Below, one piece after another: positions 17,168-25,616 of a stretch of 64,000 nt of DNA. The translations under genes and the position numbers were made by a program. Source of the DNA: Bacteroidota bacterium (GTDB taxonomy: Bacteria > Bacteroidota > Ignavibacteria > UBA10030 > UBA8401); the NCBI GenBank assembly GCA_041658205.1, contig JBBAAO010000001.1:558001-622000 (forward strand), given 5' to 3'. Every line of letters starts with the position of its first letter. Positions within the stretch are counted from its first letter, which is position 1. The notes under the pieces are model-generated. The model was not told the DNA's origin. It ran no database searches and was given only the letters and a program-made list of their open reading frames with translations.

Positions 17168-18709
17168 ATGAAGCATACTGAATCCATTCTTATTCTCGAC
17201 TTTGGCTCCCAATTTACACAACTCATTGCGCGACGCATACGCGAACTGAATGTGTATTGCGAGATTCATCCGTTCAATGTTCCATTCGATAAAATCTCTA
17301 CCTTTCATCCAAAAGGAATTATTTTTTCCGGAGGTCCATCAAGCGTCTATGCGACTGATGCTCCGATTCCCGATGCAAGAATTTACGAAATGAATCTTCC
17401 GATTTTAGGAGTTTGTTACGGGTTGCAGCTAATCGCTTTTCAAAATGGCGGAGAAGTAAATAAAGCACCAAGACGCGAATTTGGTCGGGCTCAGTTATTG
17501 ATGGATGATCATACCGATATTTTTAGGAGTCTCGGAGCTCAGACGGAAGTGTGGATGAGTCACGGCGATGAGGTGACCAAAATGCCCGTAGGGTATGAAA
17601 AGATCGCTCATTCAGAAAACGCTGGGATTTGTGCGATCCGAAATTCTCAAAAAAAAATTTATGGAATTCAATTCCATCCGGAAGTTGTACATACCACCGA
17701 AGGGAAAAAAGTTCTCTCCAATTTTGTTAAAGACATTTGCGGCTGTTCTGGTAACTGGAATGCTGAATCGTTCATCGAAAATACCATCGCCGATATTCGT
17801 TCAAAAGTTGGGAATAAAAAAGTTCTCTGCGCATTGAGCGGTGGAGTAGATTCATCTGTTGCGGCAGTGTTACTGCATAAAGCAATTGGGGATCAGTTGT
17901 TCTGTATTCATATTGACAACGGTCTGATGCGTCGCGGTGAAAGCGCGCAAGTGATTAAAACATTTCGGGACGAATATCATATTGCTCTCGATTTTGTTGA
18001 CGGAACGGAGATCTTTCTTACGCGCCTGAAAGGGGTGATCGAACCCGAACAAAAAAGAAAGATTATCGGCAAAACCTTTATTGATATTTTTGAGGAAGAG
18101 GCGAAAAAGGTTTCCGGGGCAGAGTTTTTGGCTCAAGGGACTTTGTATCCTGATGTGATCGAATCTGTTTCTTTCAAAGGTCCTTCGCAGACAATCAAAA
18201 CGCATCACAATGTCGGTGGTCTTCCTGAAAAAATGAACCTTAAATTGATTGAACCGTTCCGAGAATTATTTAAGGACGAAGTTCGGGAGGTTGGCCGAAA
18301 GCTTGGATTATCCGATAATTTAATTGATCGTCACCCTTTTCCCGGACCGGGGCTTGCCATTCGTATTCTTGGCGAAATTACAAGAGAACGACTGGAGATA
18401 CTCCGCAGCGCCGATGATATCTTTATAGGTGAATTACGAAATCAAAATCTTTATAATGCTACCTGGCAGGCGTTTGCCGTTTTGCTTCCTGTGCAGTCTG
18501 TTGGCGTTATGGGTGACGAACGGACGTATGAAAATACCGTAGCAATTCGAGCTGTAACAAGTGTTGACGGAATGACTGCTGATTGGGCGCACTTACCTTA
18601 TACGTTTCTTGCTGATGTTTCCAACAGAATCATCAATGAAGTGCGTGGCATTAACCGTGTTGTCTATGATATTAGTTCAAAACCTCCTGCCACCATTGAA
18701 TGGGAGTAA
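17168..18709 (+). CDS. guaA: GMP synthase (glutamine-hydrolysing)
   Basis: The 513-residue enzyme converts XMP to GMP. The N-terminal class I glutamine amidotransferase domain has the nucleophile in GVCYGLQ and the His/Glu pair in QFHPEVVHT. The ATP pyrophosphatase domain starts with the P-loop ALSGGVDSSV. The C-terminal dimerisation domain ends in KPPATIEWE, as in all GuaA proteins. No purine riboswitch was recognised in the leader. An ABC transporter operon starts 9 bp downstream. Confidence 0.97.
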   Translation: MKHTESILILDFGSQFTQLIARRIRELNVYCEIHPFNVPFDKISTFHPKGIIFSGGPSSVYATDAPIPDARIYEMNLPILGVCYGLQLIAFQNGGEVNKAPRREFGRAQLLMDDHTDIFRSLGAQTEVWMSHGDEVTKMPVGYEKIAHSENAGICAIRNSQKKIYGIQFHPEVVHTTEGKKVLSNFVKDICGCSGNWNAESFIENTIADIRSKVGNKKVLCALSGGVDSSVAAVLLHKAIGDQLFCIHIDNGLMRRGESAQVIKTFRDEYHIALDFVDGTEIFLTRLKGVIEPEQKRKIIGKTFIDIFEEEAKKVSGAEFLAQGTLYPDVIESVSFKGPSQTIKTHHNVGGLPEKMNLKLIEPFRELFKDEVREVGRKLGLSDNLIDRHPFPGPGLAIRILGEITRERLEILRSADDIFIGELRNQNLYNATWQAFAVLLPVQSVGVMGDERTYENTVAIRAVTSVDGMTADWAHLPYTFLADVSNRIINEVRGINRVVYDISSKPPATIEWE

Positions 18710-18718
18710 TTCTTTTTT

Positions 18719-19453
18719 ATGATTGAGCTTAAACATCTGCGAAAAACATTCGGATCATTTGTCGCTGTTGATGATGTATCACTTTCCATTCCTTCGGGAG
18801 AATTTTTCGGATTCCTCGGACCTAACGGTGCGGGAAAAACGACGACAATAAAGATGATGACAGGATTGTTTTCCCCTTCGTCAGGACAAATCGTCATCAA
18901 CGGTTTTGATGTTGTTCAACAGCCGTTAGAAGCAAAAGCGACATTTGGATATATCCCTGATCATCCATACTTGTATGATAAACTGACAGGCCGCGAGTTT
19001 ATTTATTACATGGGTGGGTTGTACAAAATGGAAAAGAACGATCTGAAAGAAAATGTAGAGCGTGTGATCGATCTTTTGGAATTAGCGAGTTGGGTTGATA
19101 AAAAGACGGAGGATTATTCACAAGGGATGCGTCAACGTGTAACATTCGCCGCAGCGTTTGTTCATAAACCGAAGACCATCATCATTGATGAACCGATGGT
19201 CGGTCTTGATCCGCGGAGTGCAAGAATTGTGAAGGATTCATTGAAGCAGCAGTCAAAGGATGGCTCATCAATTTTCATGTCCACACATATCTTAGAAATG
19301 GCGGAAGAATTGTGCGACAGGATAGGGATTATTAATAAAAGCAAAATTATTTTTCTCGACACACGGGAAAACCTGCATTTGCATAAGACCAAATATGATG
19401 GAAATCTTGAATCAGTATTTCTCGAATTGACGAAAGAAGAAGACGAGAAGTGA
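18719..19453 (+). CDS. ABC transporter ATP-binding subunit
   Basis: The 244-residue ATPase contains Walker A GPNGAGKTTTIKMM, Q-loop region, signature YSQGMRQRV, Walker B TIIIDEPMVGLD and the switch histidine in STHILEMAEELC. The arrangement is of the ABC-2 exporter type (CcmA/NatA-like). Its stop overlaps the GTG start of the permease gene by 4 bp, so the two are translationally coupled. Substrate unknown. Confidence 0.93.
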   Translation: MIELKHLRKTFGSFVAVDDVSLSIPSGEFFGFLGPNGAGKTTTIKMMTGLFSPSSGQIVINGFDVVQQPLEAKATFGYIPDHPYLYDKLTGREFIYYMGGLYKMEKNDLKENVERVIDLLELASWVDKKTEDYSQGMRQRVTFAAAFVHKPKTIIIDEPMVGLDPRSARIVKDSLKQQSKDGSSIFMSTHILEMAEELCDRIGIINKSKIIFLDTRENLHLHKTKYDGNLESVFLELTKEEDEK

Positions 19454-21198
19454 TAACCTTTCTTCACATACTGTGGTTTAAGAATCTGATGTTTTGGAAA
19501 GTATCTTCAAAACAAGATTTTGGAATGGTTATACGAAATATTGGTTCATTCATCGTATTTGGTTCGTTTGCGGTAGGAGCGTTTTATTTTTCCAATTTCA
19601 TCACGGCCTATTTACTGGAAAATGTCCGGATTGGATTGTTCCTGTTTCACCGATTTGTTGGAATGCTATTGTTTGTGTTTTTTGTGACAATCAATCTCGG
19701 AAACATGGTTGTCTCCTTTTCCACATTGTATCGCACTCCCGAAGTGCATTTTCTTTTAACGTCCCCTGTTTCGTATCTCAATATATTTGTCATCAAATTT
19801 TTGGATAATTTTTTTTATAGTTCCGGCACTCTTTTTATGGTCGGATTTTCTGTGTTGCTGGGATACGGAATCTATTTTAATCTGCCGTGGCATTTCTATC
19901 TGTTGATGATGTTTGGCGTCTTGGTGCCGTTTATGTTTTTGGCGGCATGTATCGCAGTTATCGTCTTATTATTATTGATGAAACTTGCTTCGAAGTTTAA
20001 CTTTCGTTTGTTGGTTGGAGGGATCGTTCTCTTTTATATAGGGCAGATCTATTTTTATTTTCAAATTTCAAGTCCGGTACATCTCGTTCGGGAAGTGATG
20101 AAATACTATCCCTATGTTGATCTTTATTTCGGGACGCTTGATCCGACGGTCGTAAAACTGCTCCCGAATTTTTGGGTTTCAGAGATTATGTATTTCTATG
20201 TCACAAATAATTTTAGGGCTGTTACGGGATATACGGCGTTGCTTGTTCTTTCCACGGCTGGCCTGTTTGTATTTGCGCTGGCCATTGCCAATGCAATGTT
20301 TTATTCTACCTGGATTACGTCTCTTTCCATAAGATCAATGACGGTAAAGTCGCTTGAATTGAAAAATTCTCTTTTTAGTTTTGGCAAAGTGTCTTTTTTC
20401 TCTCCTCAGGAGGAAGTGATATTGAAAAAGGAATTTTGGCAGTTTCTTCGTGAACCTAGTCAATGGATTCACTTTGCGGTAATGATGGCGCTGTTGCTGA
20501 TTTTTCTTTCGAGTGTCAGCACCTTAAATATTAAATTGGAAACCCCTGAATTACGTGCAGTTGTTTACCTTGTTGTTTTTATTTTCAATATTTTCCTTAT
20601 CAATTCAATGGCATTACGTTTTGGCTTTCCTATGATGAGTTTGGAGGGAAATGCGTATTGGACTATACGAAGCACACCCATTACAACGGCGCGAGTGTAT
20701 TGGATAAAATTTGCTGTCGTGGTAACGTTTCTTGGTTTGTTAAGCATATTCATTTCATGGCTTTCCAATATTCCGTATCTCTATATACGAAAAGTGGTCG
20801 GAGACCATCCCTGGATGTTTTCTTACAGCGAACCAAGCGATCTGGTAAAACTTCTTGCGTATTGTTCTATGGTTGTAACGCCGCTCATTACGATTACATT
20901 GGTCAGTTTGAATTTTGGACTTGGATCCGTCTATTCTAATTTTATCGAAAAAAATCCTATCCGGATTGCCTCATCACAAGGAGCTACGATGACATTTTTG
21001 TTGAGTGTTGTGTATCTGGTGCTGCTGCTTGCGGTGTATTATTTCCCTGCAACAATGCTCTTCACAGCCGAAATGAAGGAACTACAGCCGGACTGGCGGA
21101 TGCTGCAAATTGTCTTTGTAGCAATTCTCTTTCCATCCATTGTGATCACCGCAGTGTCTCATGTTATTGGTATCCGTTCATTACGAAGAGATTATTGA
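19450..21198 (+). CDS. ABC transporter permease (ABC-2-like)
   Basis: The 582-residue membrane protein starts at GTG 19450 inside the stop of the ATPase gene. It has roughly 12 membrane helices, arranged in two halves around a soluble segment (about residues 290-340, ending SFFSPQEEVILKKEFWQFLREP). Large two-domain permeases like this pair with a single ATPase to make an exporter. The following gene starts within its stop codon (TGATG). The substrate cannot be deduced. Confidence 0.85.
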   Translation: MITFLHILWFKNLMFWKVSSKQDFGMVIRNIGSFIVFGSFAVGAFYFSNFITAYLLENVRIGLFLFHRFVGMLLFVFFVTINLGNMVVSFSTLYRTPEVHFLLTSPVSYLNIFVIKFLDNFFYSSGTLFMVGFSVLLGYGIYFNLPWHFYLLMMFGVLVPFMFLAACIAVIVLLLLMKLASKFNFRLLVGGIVLFYIGQIYFYFQISSPVHLVREVMKYYPYVDLYFGTLDPTVVKLLPNFWVSEIMYFYVTNNFRAVTGYTALLVLSTAGLFVFALAIANAMFYSTWITSLSIRSMTVKSLELKNSLFSFGKVSFFSPQEEVILKKEFWQFLREPSQWIHFAVMMALLLIFLSSVSTLNIKLETPELRAVVYLVVFIFNIFLINSMALRFGFPMMSLEGNAYWTIRSTPITTARVYWIKFAVVVTFLGLLSIFISWLSNIPYLYIRKVVGDHPWMFSYSEPSDLVKLLAYCSMVVTPLITITLVSLNFGLGSVYSNFIEKNPIRIASSQGATMTFLLSVVYLVLLLAVYYFPATMLFTAEMKELQPDWRMLQIVFVAILFPSIVITAVSHVIGIRSLRRDY

Positions 21199-23171
21199 TG
21201 AAATTATTTTCCTGTTTTGTGTTAATGATTGTTTCGCTCCTTTCTGCGCAAGAGCAGGAGGTCTATTTCAATCAACTTGCCGAAGAGTATTTCTTATTGG
21301 GTATGCGTCAATATTCCCAAAAGGATTACAAACCAGCATCACAATCATTCCAGCGATCTATTGAAAGTTTTCCGATGAATCATCGAATAACAGCAGCCAT
21401 GGTGATGGAAGCAAAATCGGAATATGCGTTGAAGAATTATCCCCATGCTTCCGAATTATGTGATTCTATTCTGGCGAAATTTCCCGCATCACTCTATAGA
21501 GAAGACGTATTGTTTACCCGAGGAATGTGTTACTATAATCAAGGCGATATCCTGCGTGCATTTAGTGAGATGATCCAGACATTTTCCATTGCTCAGCAAC
21601 GGATGAATAAGGAACACTCTTACAGAGTGATCGAGAATCTTGCATCAGAATATTTTACTGAGCAGCAGGTTGAATCTGCTATTACAGATTCTACACAGCC
21701 GGAATTGAAAAATCTGTTCTTGGTGATTCTTGCTGAAAAATATTTTCAAGCAGGAAATAATGATGAGGCAAAATCCCGCATCAATCGCATCGATCATTCG
21801 TTAGCCGATCAAATGCTACAGTATCGAATCAATCGTCTTCTTTCGCAGATTGAGAAGGGAAATCTTATACGGATTGGAGTATTGCTCCCGTTGCAGAAAT
21901 CATCGGCAATTGAAACACGGGAGAAAAAAATTGCTGCCGAAGTTCTGGAGGGAATTCAACTAGCGATAAGCGATTATGAAGAACGTATGACTCCGGGCCA
22001 AGTTTCCATGGAATTGGATGTTCAGGATTCCGAAAAGGACTCGGCAAAAATCTATACTATCATTTCTGCATGGTCGGAAAATAGTAATATTATTGGAATC
22101 ATTGGTCCCGTGTTCAGCAATGAAACAATGGCCGCAGCAAAGATCGCGCAGGAATATTCTATCCCAATCATTTCACCAACGGCAACGGATGAAGGAATTT
22201 CATCGCTGGGGAAATTTGTTTTTCAGGCGAATTCAACAAACGGAGCAAAGGGAAAGACGATGGCGCAGTATGCTGTTAATATTCTCGGGGTAAAGAATAT
22301 TGCAGTGTTAAGCTCTGCCGTTCAATCTTCCGCCATTCAGACGGATTCGTTTATTGTTGAGGCAAAACGTCTTGGGGCAAATATTGTTATCGACAGGAGA
22401 TTTAAAAGAAATGAATCGGATCTCCGTTCATACATTCGTGCAATACGAATGGAAGCGGTTAACCTTCGACCGGATTATGTGATTGACTTAAAAGGGAAGA
22501 TCAATGTTGGAGAAATAACACGAAAACTTGTGTCTGCGGACGTTAAATTTTCTTATATCGATTCTGTTATAGCGTCAACAGGTCTATTTAATTTGACTCC
22601 ATTTTTTGGCAGCAATGCAAAGACCATTGCGGATTCATTGAAACTGCCCGCAAAAAGAACGCTGAGGTATGTTGATAGTTTACGATATCCTGTTTCTGCA
22701 ATCGATCTGATTTATTCTTCAATTTCCAATGGACATGAAATCGGTGTCTTAACATCGCAGCTGACATTTTACAATATCAAAGCAATACTTCTAGGCTCTG
22801 GTGATTGGAATGATGCGAACGAACTTGATTTGAATAAACGATATGCTGATGGTGTTATTTTTGGAGCAGATCGCTGGATTGAACGTAAAGATCAGACAAC
22901 TGCACTCTATTCAAAATATTCACAAAAATACGGGAAACAGATATCCGACAATGTTTTGTTTGGATATGATGCAATGTCGATGCTCATCAAACAGTTCAGC
23001 CAAGGTGCATTATCGCGAGAACAACTTTCGGAAGCACTTGGTACTGTTGTTGAATTTGCAGGGATCAGGAATGCGATTACCTTAAAAGCAGATAGGGTGA
23101 ATACTGCGCTGCATATGTTACAATTTAAGAATGGCGCAGTATCAAAATTACAAACCTATTCAGCGCACTGA
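21198..23171 (+). CDS. TPR plus type-1 periplasmic binding protein (LpoA/LivJ-like)
   Basis: I choose ATG 21198, overlapping the permease stop (TGATG), over TTG 21195. The 657-residue protein has a signal peptide, an N-terminal helical region of TPR-like repeats (YSQKDYKPASQSFQRSIE; YREDVLFTRGMCYYNQGDI) and, from about residue 220, a periplasmic binding domain (RIGVLLPLQ; IIGIIGPVFSNETMAAAKIA; IPIISPTATDEGI). This TPR/binding-protein fusion resembles LpoA, the activator of PBP1A, as well as branched-chain amino acid binding proteins. The coupling with an exporter-type ABC pair is unusual for a solute-binding protein. Confidence 0.8.
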   Translation: MKLFSCFVLMIVSLLSAQEQEVYFNQLAEEYFLLGMRQYSQKDYKPASQSFQRSIESFPMNHRITAAMVMEAKSEYALKNYPHASELCDSILAKFPASLYREDVLFTRGMCYYNQGDILRAFSEMIQTFSIAQQRMNKEHSYRVIENLASEYFTEQQVESAITDSTQPELKNLFLVILAEKYFQAGNNDEAKSRINRIDHSLADQMLQYRINRLLSQIEKGNLIRIGVLLPLQKSSAIETREKKIAAEVLEGIQLAISDYEERMTPGQVSMELDVQDSEKDSAKIYTIISAWSENSNIIGIIGPVFSNETMAAAKIAQEYSIPIISPTATDEGISSLGKFVFQANSTNGAKGKTMAQYAVNILGVKNIAVLSSAVQSSAIQTDSFIVEAKRLGANIVIDRRFKRNESDLRSYIRAIRMEAVNLRPDYVIDLKGKINVGEITRKLVSADVKFSYIDSVIASTGLFNLTPFFGSNAKTIADSLKLPAKRTLRYVDSLRYPVSAIDLIYSSISNGHEIGVLTSQLTFYNIKAILLGSGDWNDANELDLNKRYADGVIFGADRWIERKDQTTALYSKYSQKYGKQISDNVLFGYDAMSMLIKQFSQGALSREQLSEALGTVVEFAGIRNAITLKADRVNTALHMLQFKNGAVSKLQTYSAH

Positions 23172-23173
23172 AC

Positions 23174-23893
23174 ATGCCTCGCACAAAAATCAATGAACCA
23201 CCTATTCGATATTCCACCATTAAGGAATGGCCCGAAGACGAACGCCCGCGCGAAAAATTGATGAAGCATGGTGCCGCTTCGCTTTCGGATTCTGAACTTC
23301 TAGCAATTTTGATTAATATTGGTACGGAAAATATCTCGGCGGTGGATGTTGCCAAAAAACTCATCCATGAATACAAATCCCTCAGAAATATCGGTTCACT
23401 CTCTGTCGCAGATCTTAAACAAAAAAAGAACAAAGGGATCGGAACGGCAAAAGCTGTGACGATTGTGGCGGCGTTCGAACTTGCCAGAAGGTTCACTTGG
23501 AAAGAGACAGAGTTGGATAAACCGATCCAATCTCCGGGAGATATTCAGAAGCGATTCGGATCTCAGCTGCGGGATTTAAAGCAGGAAGTCTTTATGGTTA
23601 TTAGCTTAACCAGTTCGAACAAGATCATTCAGGATCGTATCATCACGAAAGGTTTGCTTAATTCGTCGTTGACGCATCCTCGTGAAGTTTTTCGCGAAGC
23701 TATTTTGGATAATGCCGCCAGTGTCATTTTATTGCATAACCATCCCAGTGGAAATCTGGAACCGAGTCGAGAAGATATTTCCATCACCAAACAGATTGTA
23801 GAGGCAGGGAAAATCATCGGTATTTCGGTGCACGATCATATCATCATCGGCGGGGACGGATATACGAGTTTGATGGAACGCGGGTTGATGTAA
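23174..23893 (+). CDS. radC: RadC-like JAB/MPN-domain protein
   Basis: The 239-residue protein has an N-terminal helix-hairpin-helix region (REKLMKHGAASLSDSELLAILINIGT) and a JAMM metalloprotease-like domain with LLHNHPSGNLEPSREDI (H-x-H...D metal ligands) and ISVHDHIIIGGDGYTSL. The family is widespread (UPF0758); the old link to DNA repair is not well supported. It starts 2 bp after the preceding stop and so lies in the same transcript. Confidence 0.93.
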   Translation: MPRTKINEPPIRYSTIKEWPEDERPREKLMKHGAASLSDSELLAILINIGTENISAVDVAKKLIHEYKSLRNIGSLSVADLKQKKNKGIGTAKAVTIVAAFELARRFTWKETELDKPIQSPGDIQKRFGSQLRDLKQEVFMVISLTSSNKIIQDRIITKGLLNSSLTHPREVFREAILDNAASVILLHNHPSGNLEPSREDISITKQIVEAGKIIGISVHDHIIIGGDGYTSLMERGLM

Positions 23894-23920
23894 TGCCTGC
23901 CATTGGGTTATTGACGAATA

Positions 23921-24493
23921 ATGATGAAACATATCTTTGAAGACAAAACATTTAAGGGAATCAACTTTTCTCGGAAGGGATTTGTGAAAGGTGAATATGA
24001 AAACTGTTCCTTTGAAAATTGCCTCTTTTTGAAAACTGATTTGGCAAATGTTAATTTTATAGATTGTACATTTCATGGATGTGATCTTAGTTTAGCAAAA
24101 ATAACGGATTCAGTCTTTCGAGACAATATTTTCAAAGAATGTAAGCTTTCAGGATTACAGTTCGAACAGTGCAATAAAATTCTGTTTTCTGCCGATTTTG
24201 AAGAATGTATCCTTAACCTTTCCAGTTTTAATAAGCTCAGTCTAAAAAAAACGAAATTTAAAAATTGTTCTCTCCAAGAAGTTGATTTTAGTGAATGTGA
24301 TTTGAGCGAATCACTGTTTGATAACTGTAACCTTATGAGAGCAAAATTTGAAAGAACTGTATTGGTTAAGGCAGATTTTCGAACTTCGTATAATTATTCG
24401 ATTGATCCAGAAATAAATCGTATTAAGAAAGCGAAATTTTCAACGACTGGAATTGTTGGTTTATTGCATAAATACGATATTGAAATAGAATAA
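23921..24493 (+). CDS. Pentapeptide-repeat protein
   Basis: The 190-residue protein is made of about 28 A(D/N)LXX-type pentapeptides, e.g. CSFENCLFLKTDLANVNFID and CDLSESLFDNCNLMRAKFER, predicted to form a right-handed quadrilateral beta-helix. The size and uninterrupted repeats resemble Qnr/MfpA DNA-mimic proteins that protect gyrase, but many unrelated pentapeptide proteins look the same. ATG at 23921 or 23924 are both possible. Cysteines are frequent at the variable position. Function unknown. Confidence 0.85.
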   Translation: MMKHIFEDKTFKGINFSRKGFVKGEYENCSFENCLFLKTDLANVNFIDCTFHGCDLSLAKITDSVFRDNIFKECKLSGLQFEQCNKILFSADFEECILNLSSFNKLSLKKTKFKNCSLQEVDFSECDLSESLFDNCNLMRAKFERTVLVKADFRTSYNYSIDPEINRIKKAKFSTTGIVGLLHKYDIEIE

Positions 24494-24556
24494 AAACAAA
24501 TCGTGATTTCATCCGATGTGAATGATTTGACAGTGAAAATTCAATGAGTAGCAAAT

Positions 24557-24961
24557 ATGATAAAAAAAATTAGCCATATTGGTGTAGCTGTAAAGAATCT
24601 TGGAATATCATCCGATCTTTTTTCAAAATTGTTTGAACAACCCTCACCGCATACTGAAACGGTGGCCGAACAAAAAGCAACGATCACATTTTTTCCTGTC
24701 GGAGAGAGTTCGATAGAACTTATTGAATCAACTTCGGAAGATTCTTCCATTTCAAAGTTTATCGAAAAACGGGGTGAAGGGATTCATCACATCTGCTTGG
24801 AAGTGGAAAATATAAAATCTGAAATTGAGCGGTTGAAAAAACACAATTTTCAGTTTATGAGTGATGTCCCTTCTGCCGGTGGAGATGGATATTGGGTTGC
24901 ATTTATCCATCCAAAATCCGCAAACGGAGTTTTGATTGAGCTGTGTGAGAAAATGCAATAG
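24557..24961 (+). CDS. mce: Methylmalonyl-CoA epimerase
   Basis: The 134-residue vicinal-oxygen-chelate protein interconverts the two methylmalonyl-CoA epimers in the propionate/succinate pathway. It shows ISHIGVAVKNL (first metal His), EGIHHICLEVENI (second His), and IELCEK (metal Glu) at the expected spacing. Length is normal. The mutase genes are not in the window; mutase needs adenosylcobalamin, which would link it to the corrinoid-uptake genes at the start of the window. Non-coding repeats follow. Confidence 0.92.
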   Translation: MIKKISHIGVAVKNLGISSDLFSKLFEQPSPHTETVAEQKATITFFPVGESSIELIESTSEDSSISKFIEKRGEGIHHICLEVENIKSEIERLKKHNFQFMSDVPSAGGDGYWVAFIHPKSANGVLIELCEKMQ

Positions 24962-25616
24962 AGAATGCGTTTAATCTCTTAAGGGTCTAATTCCCTCTAC
25001 GAGGTCGTAGACCCACCGCTTGCGGCGTCATTCTGGCGAAAGTCTACAAAGTGATGCCTTCGGCACCGGAATCCGAAAGGCGGGACATGACAAGATTCCT
25101 CGCGGCTTGCCGCGAGGATATTCATTAACTTTAAATGGTTTTGTGTTGTCGATTCGAACGCAGCCCGAAGGGGTACCTGAGAAATCTCTTTTCGAGATTC
25201 CTCGTCCACCTTTAGTGGATTCGGAATGACAATGATGTGGATTTTGTTCGTTTGTAACTCTCAGCAGTATTAGAAGTCATCTCAAAAACACAAAAACAAC
25301 GGTCTGAATCCCGATGTTGTTTATCGGGATGAACCTGCTTGCCGCACCGAAGTGTCCTTTGGACAGGCAGGAAATCTGAAAATAGTATCAGATTCTTCGC
25401 TGCGCTTAGTATAAAAACATCAAAGGCTTGCTCAGAATGGCAATAGTTTCATTCTTGAGATGGGTTGTACATAAAAATTCAAAAACATGCCACCAACTTA
25501 CGAAAACAGACAAAAAGAATTTGAACAATTACCCCAAAAAGGTGATGAAATTTTTTTTTTGTGGCAAAAAATCATAAACGCTAAGTAGTTACGTTTGTTT
25601 TTAAAAATACGTATTA
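24962..25616. repeat. Hairpin-rich non-coding repeat mosaic
   Basis: No credible gene lies in these 655 bp. At least five inverted repeats are visible: CCTCGCGGC/GCCGCGAGG with a 2-nt centre (25098-25117), AATCTC/GAGATT (25183-25199), TCCAC/GTGGA (25205-25219), ATCCCGAT/ATCGGGAT (25308-25330) and CCTGCTTG/CAGGCAGG (25334-25371). Segments such as CATTCTGG and CGGAATGACAATGATG are typical ends of dispersed intergenic palindromes in many bacteria. A 33-codon frame at 25487-25588 has no ribosome-binding site. The sequence probably consists of merged, decayed repeat copies. Confidence 0.6.

Noticed and set aside
25020..25229. 69-codon frame in the repeat mosaic
   Set aside because: It is made of palindromic repeat sequence and has no start signal.
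25487..25588. 33-codon frame in the repeat mosaic
   Set aside because: No ribosome site and no recognisable similarity; it ends in a T-run region.
24962..25616. CRISPR array
   Set aside because: Inverted repeats differ from each other and there is no regular spacing of identical direct repeats.
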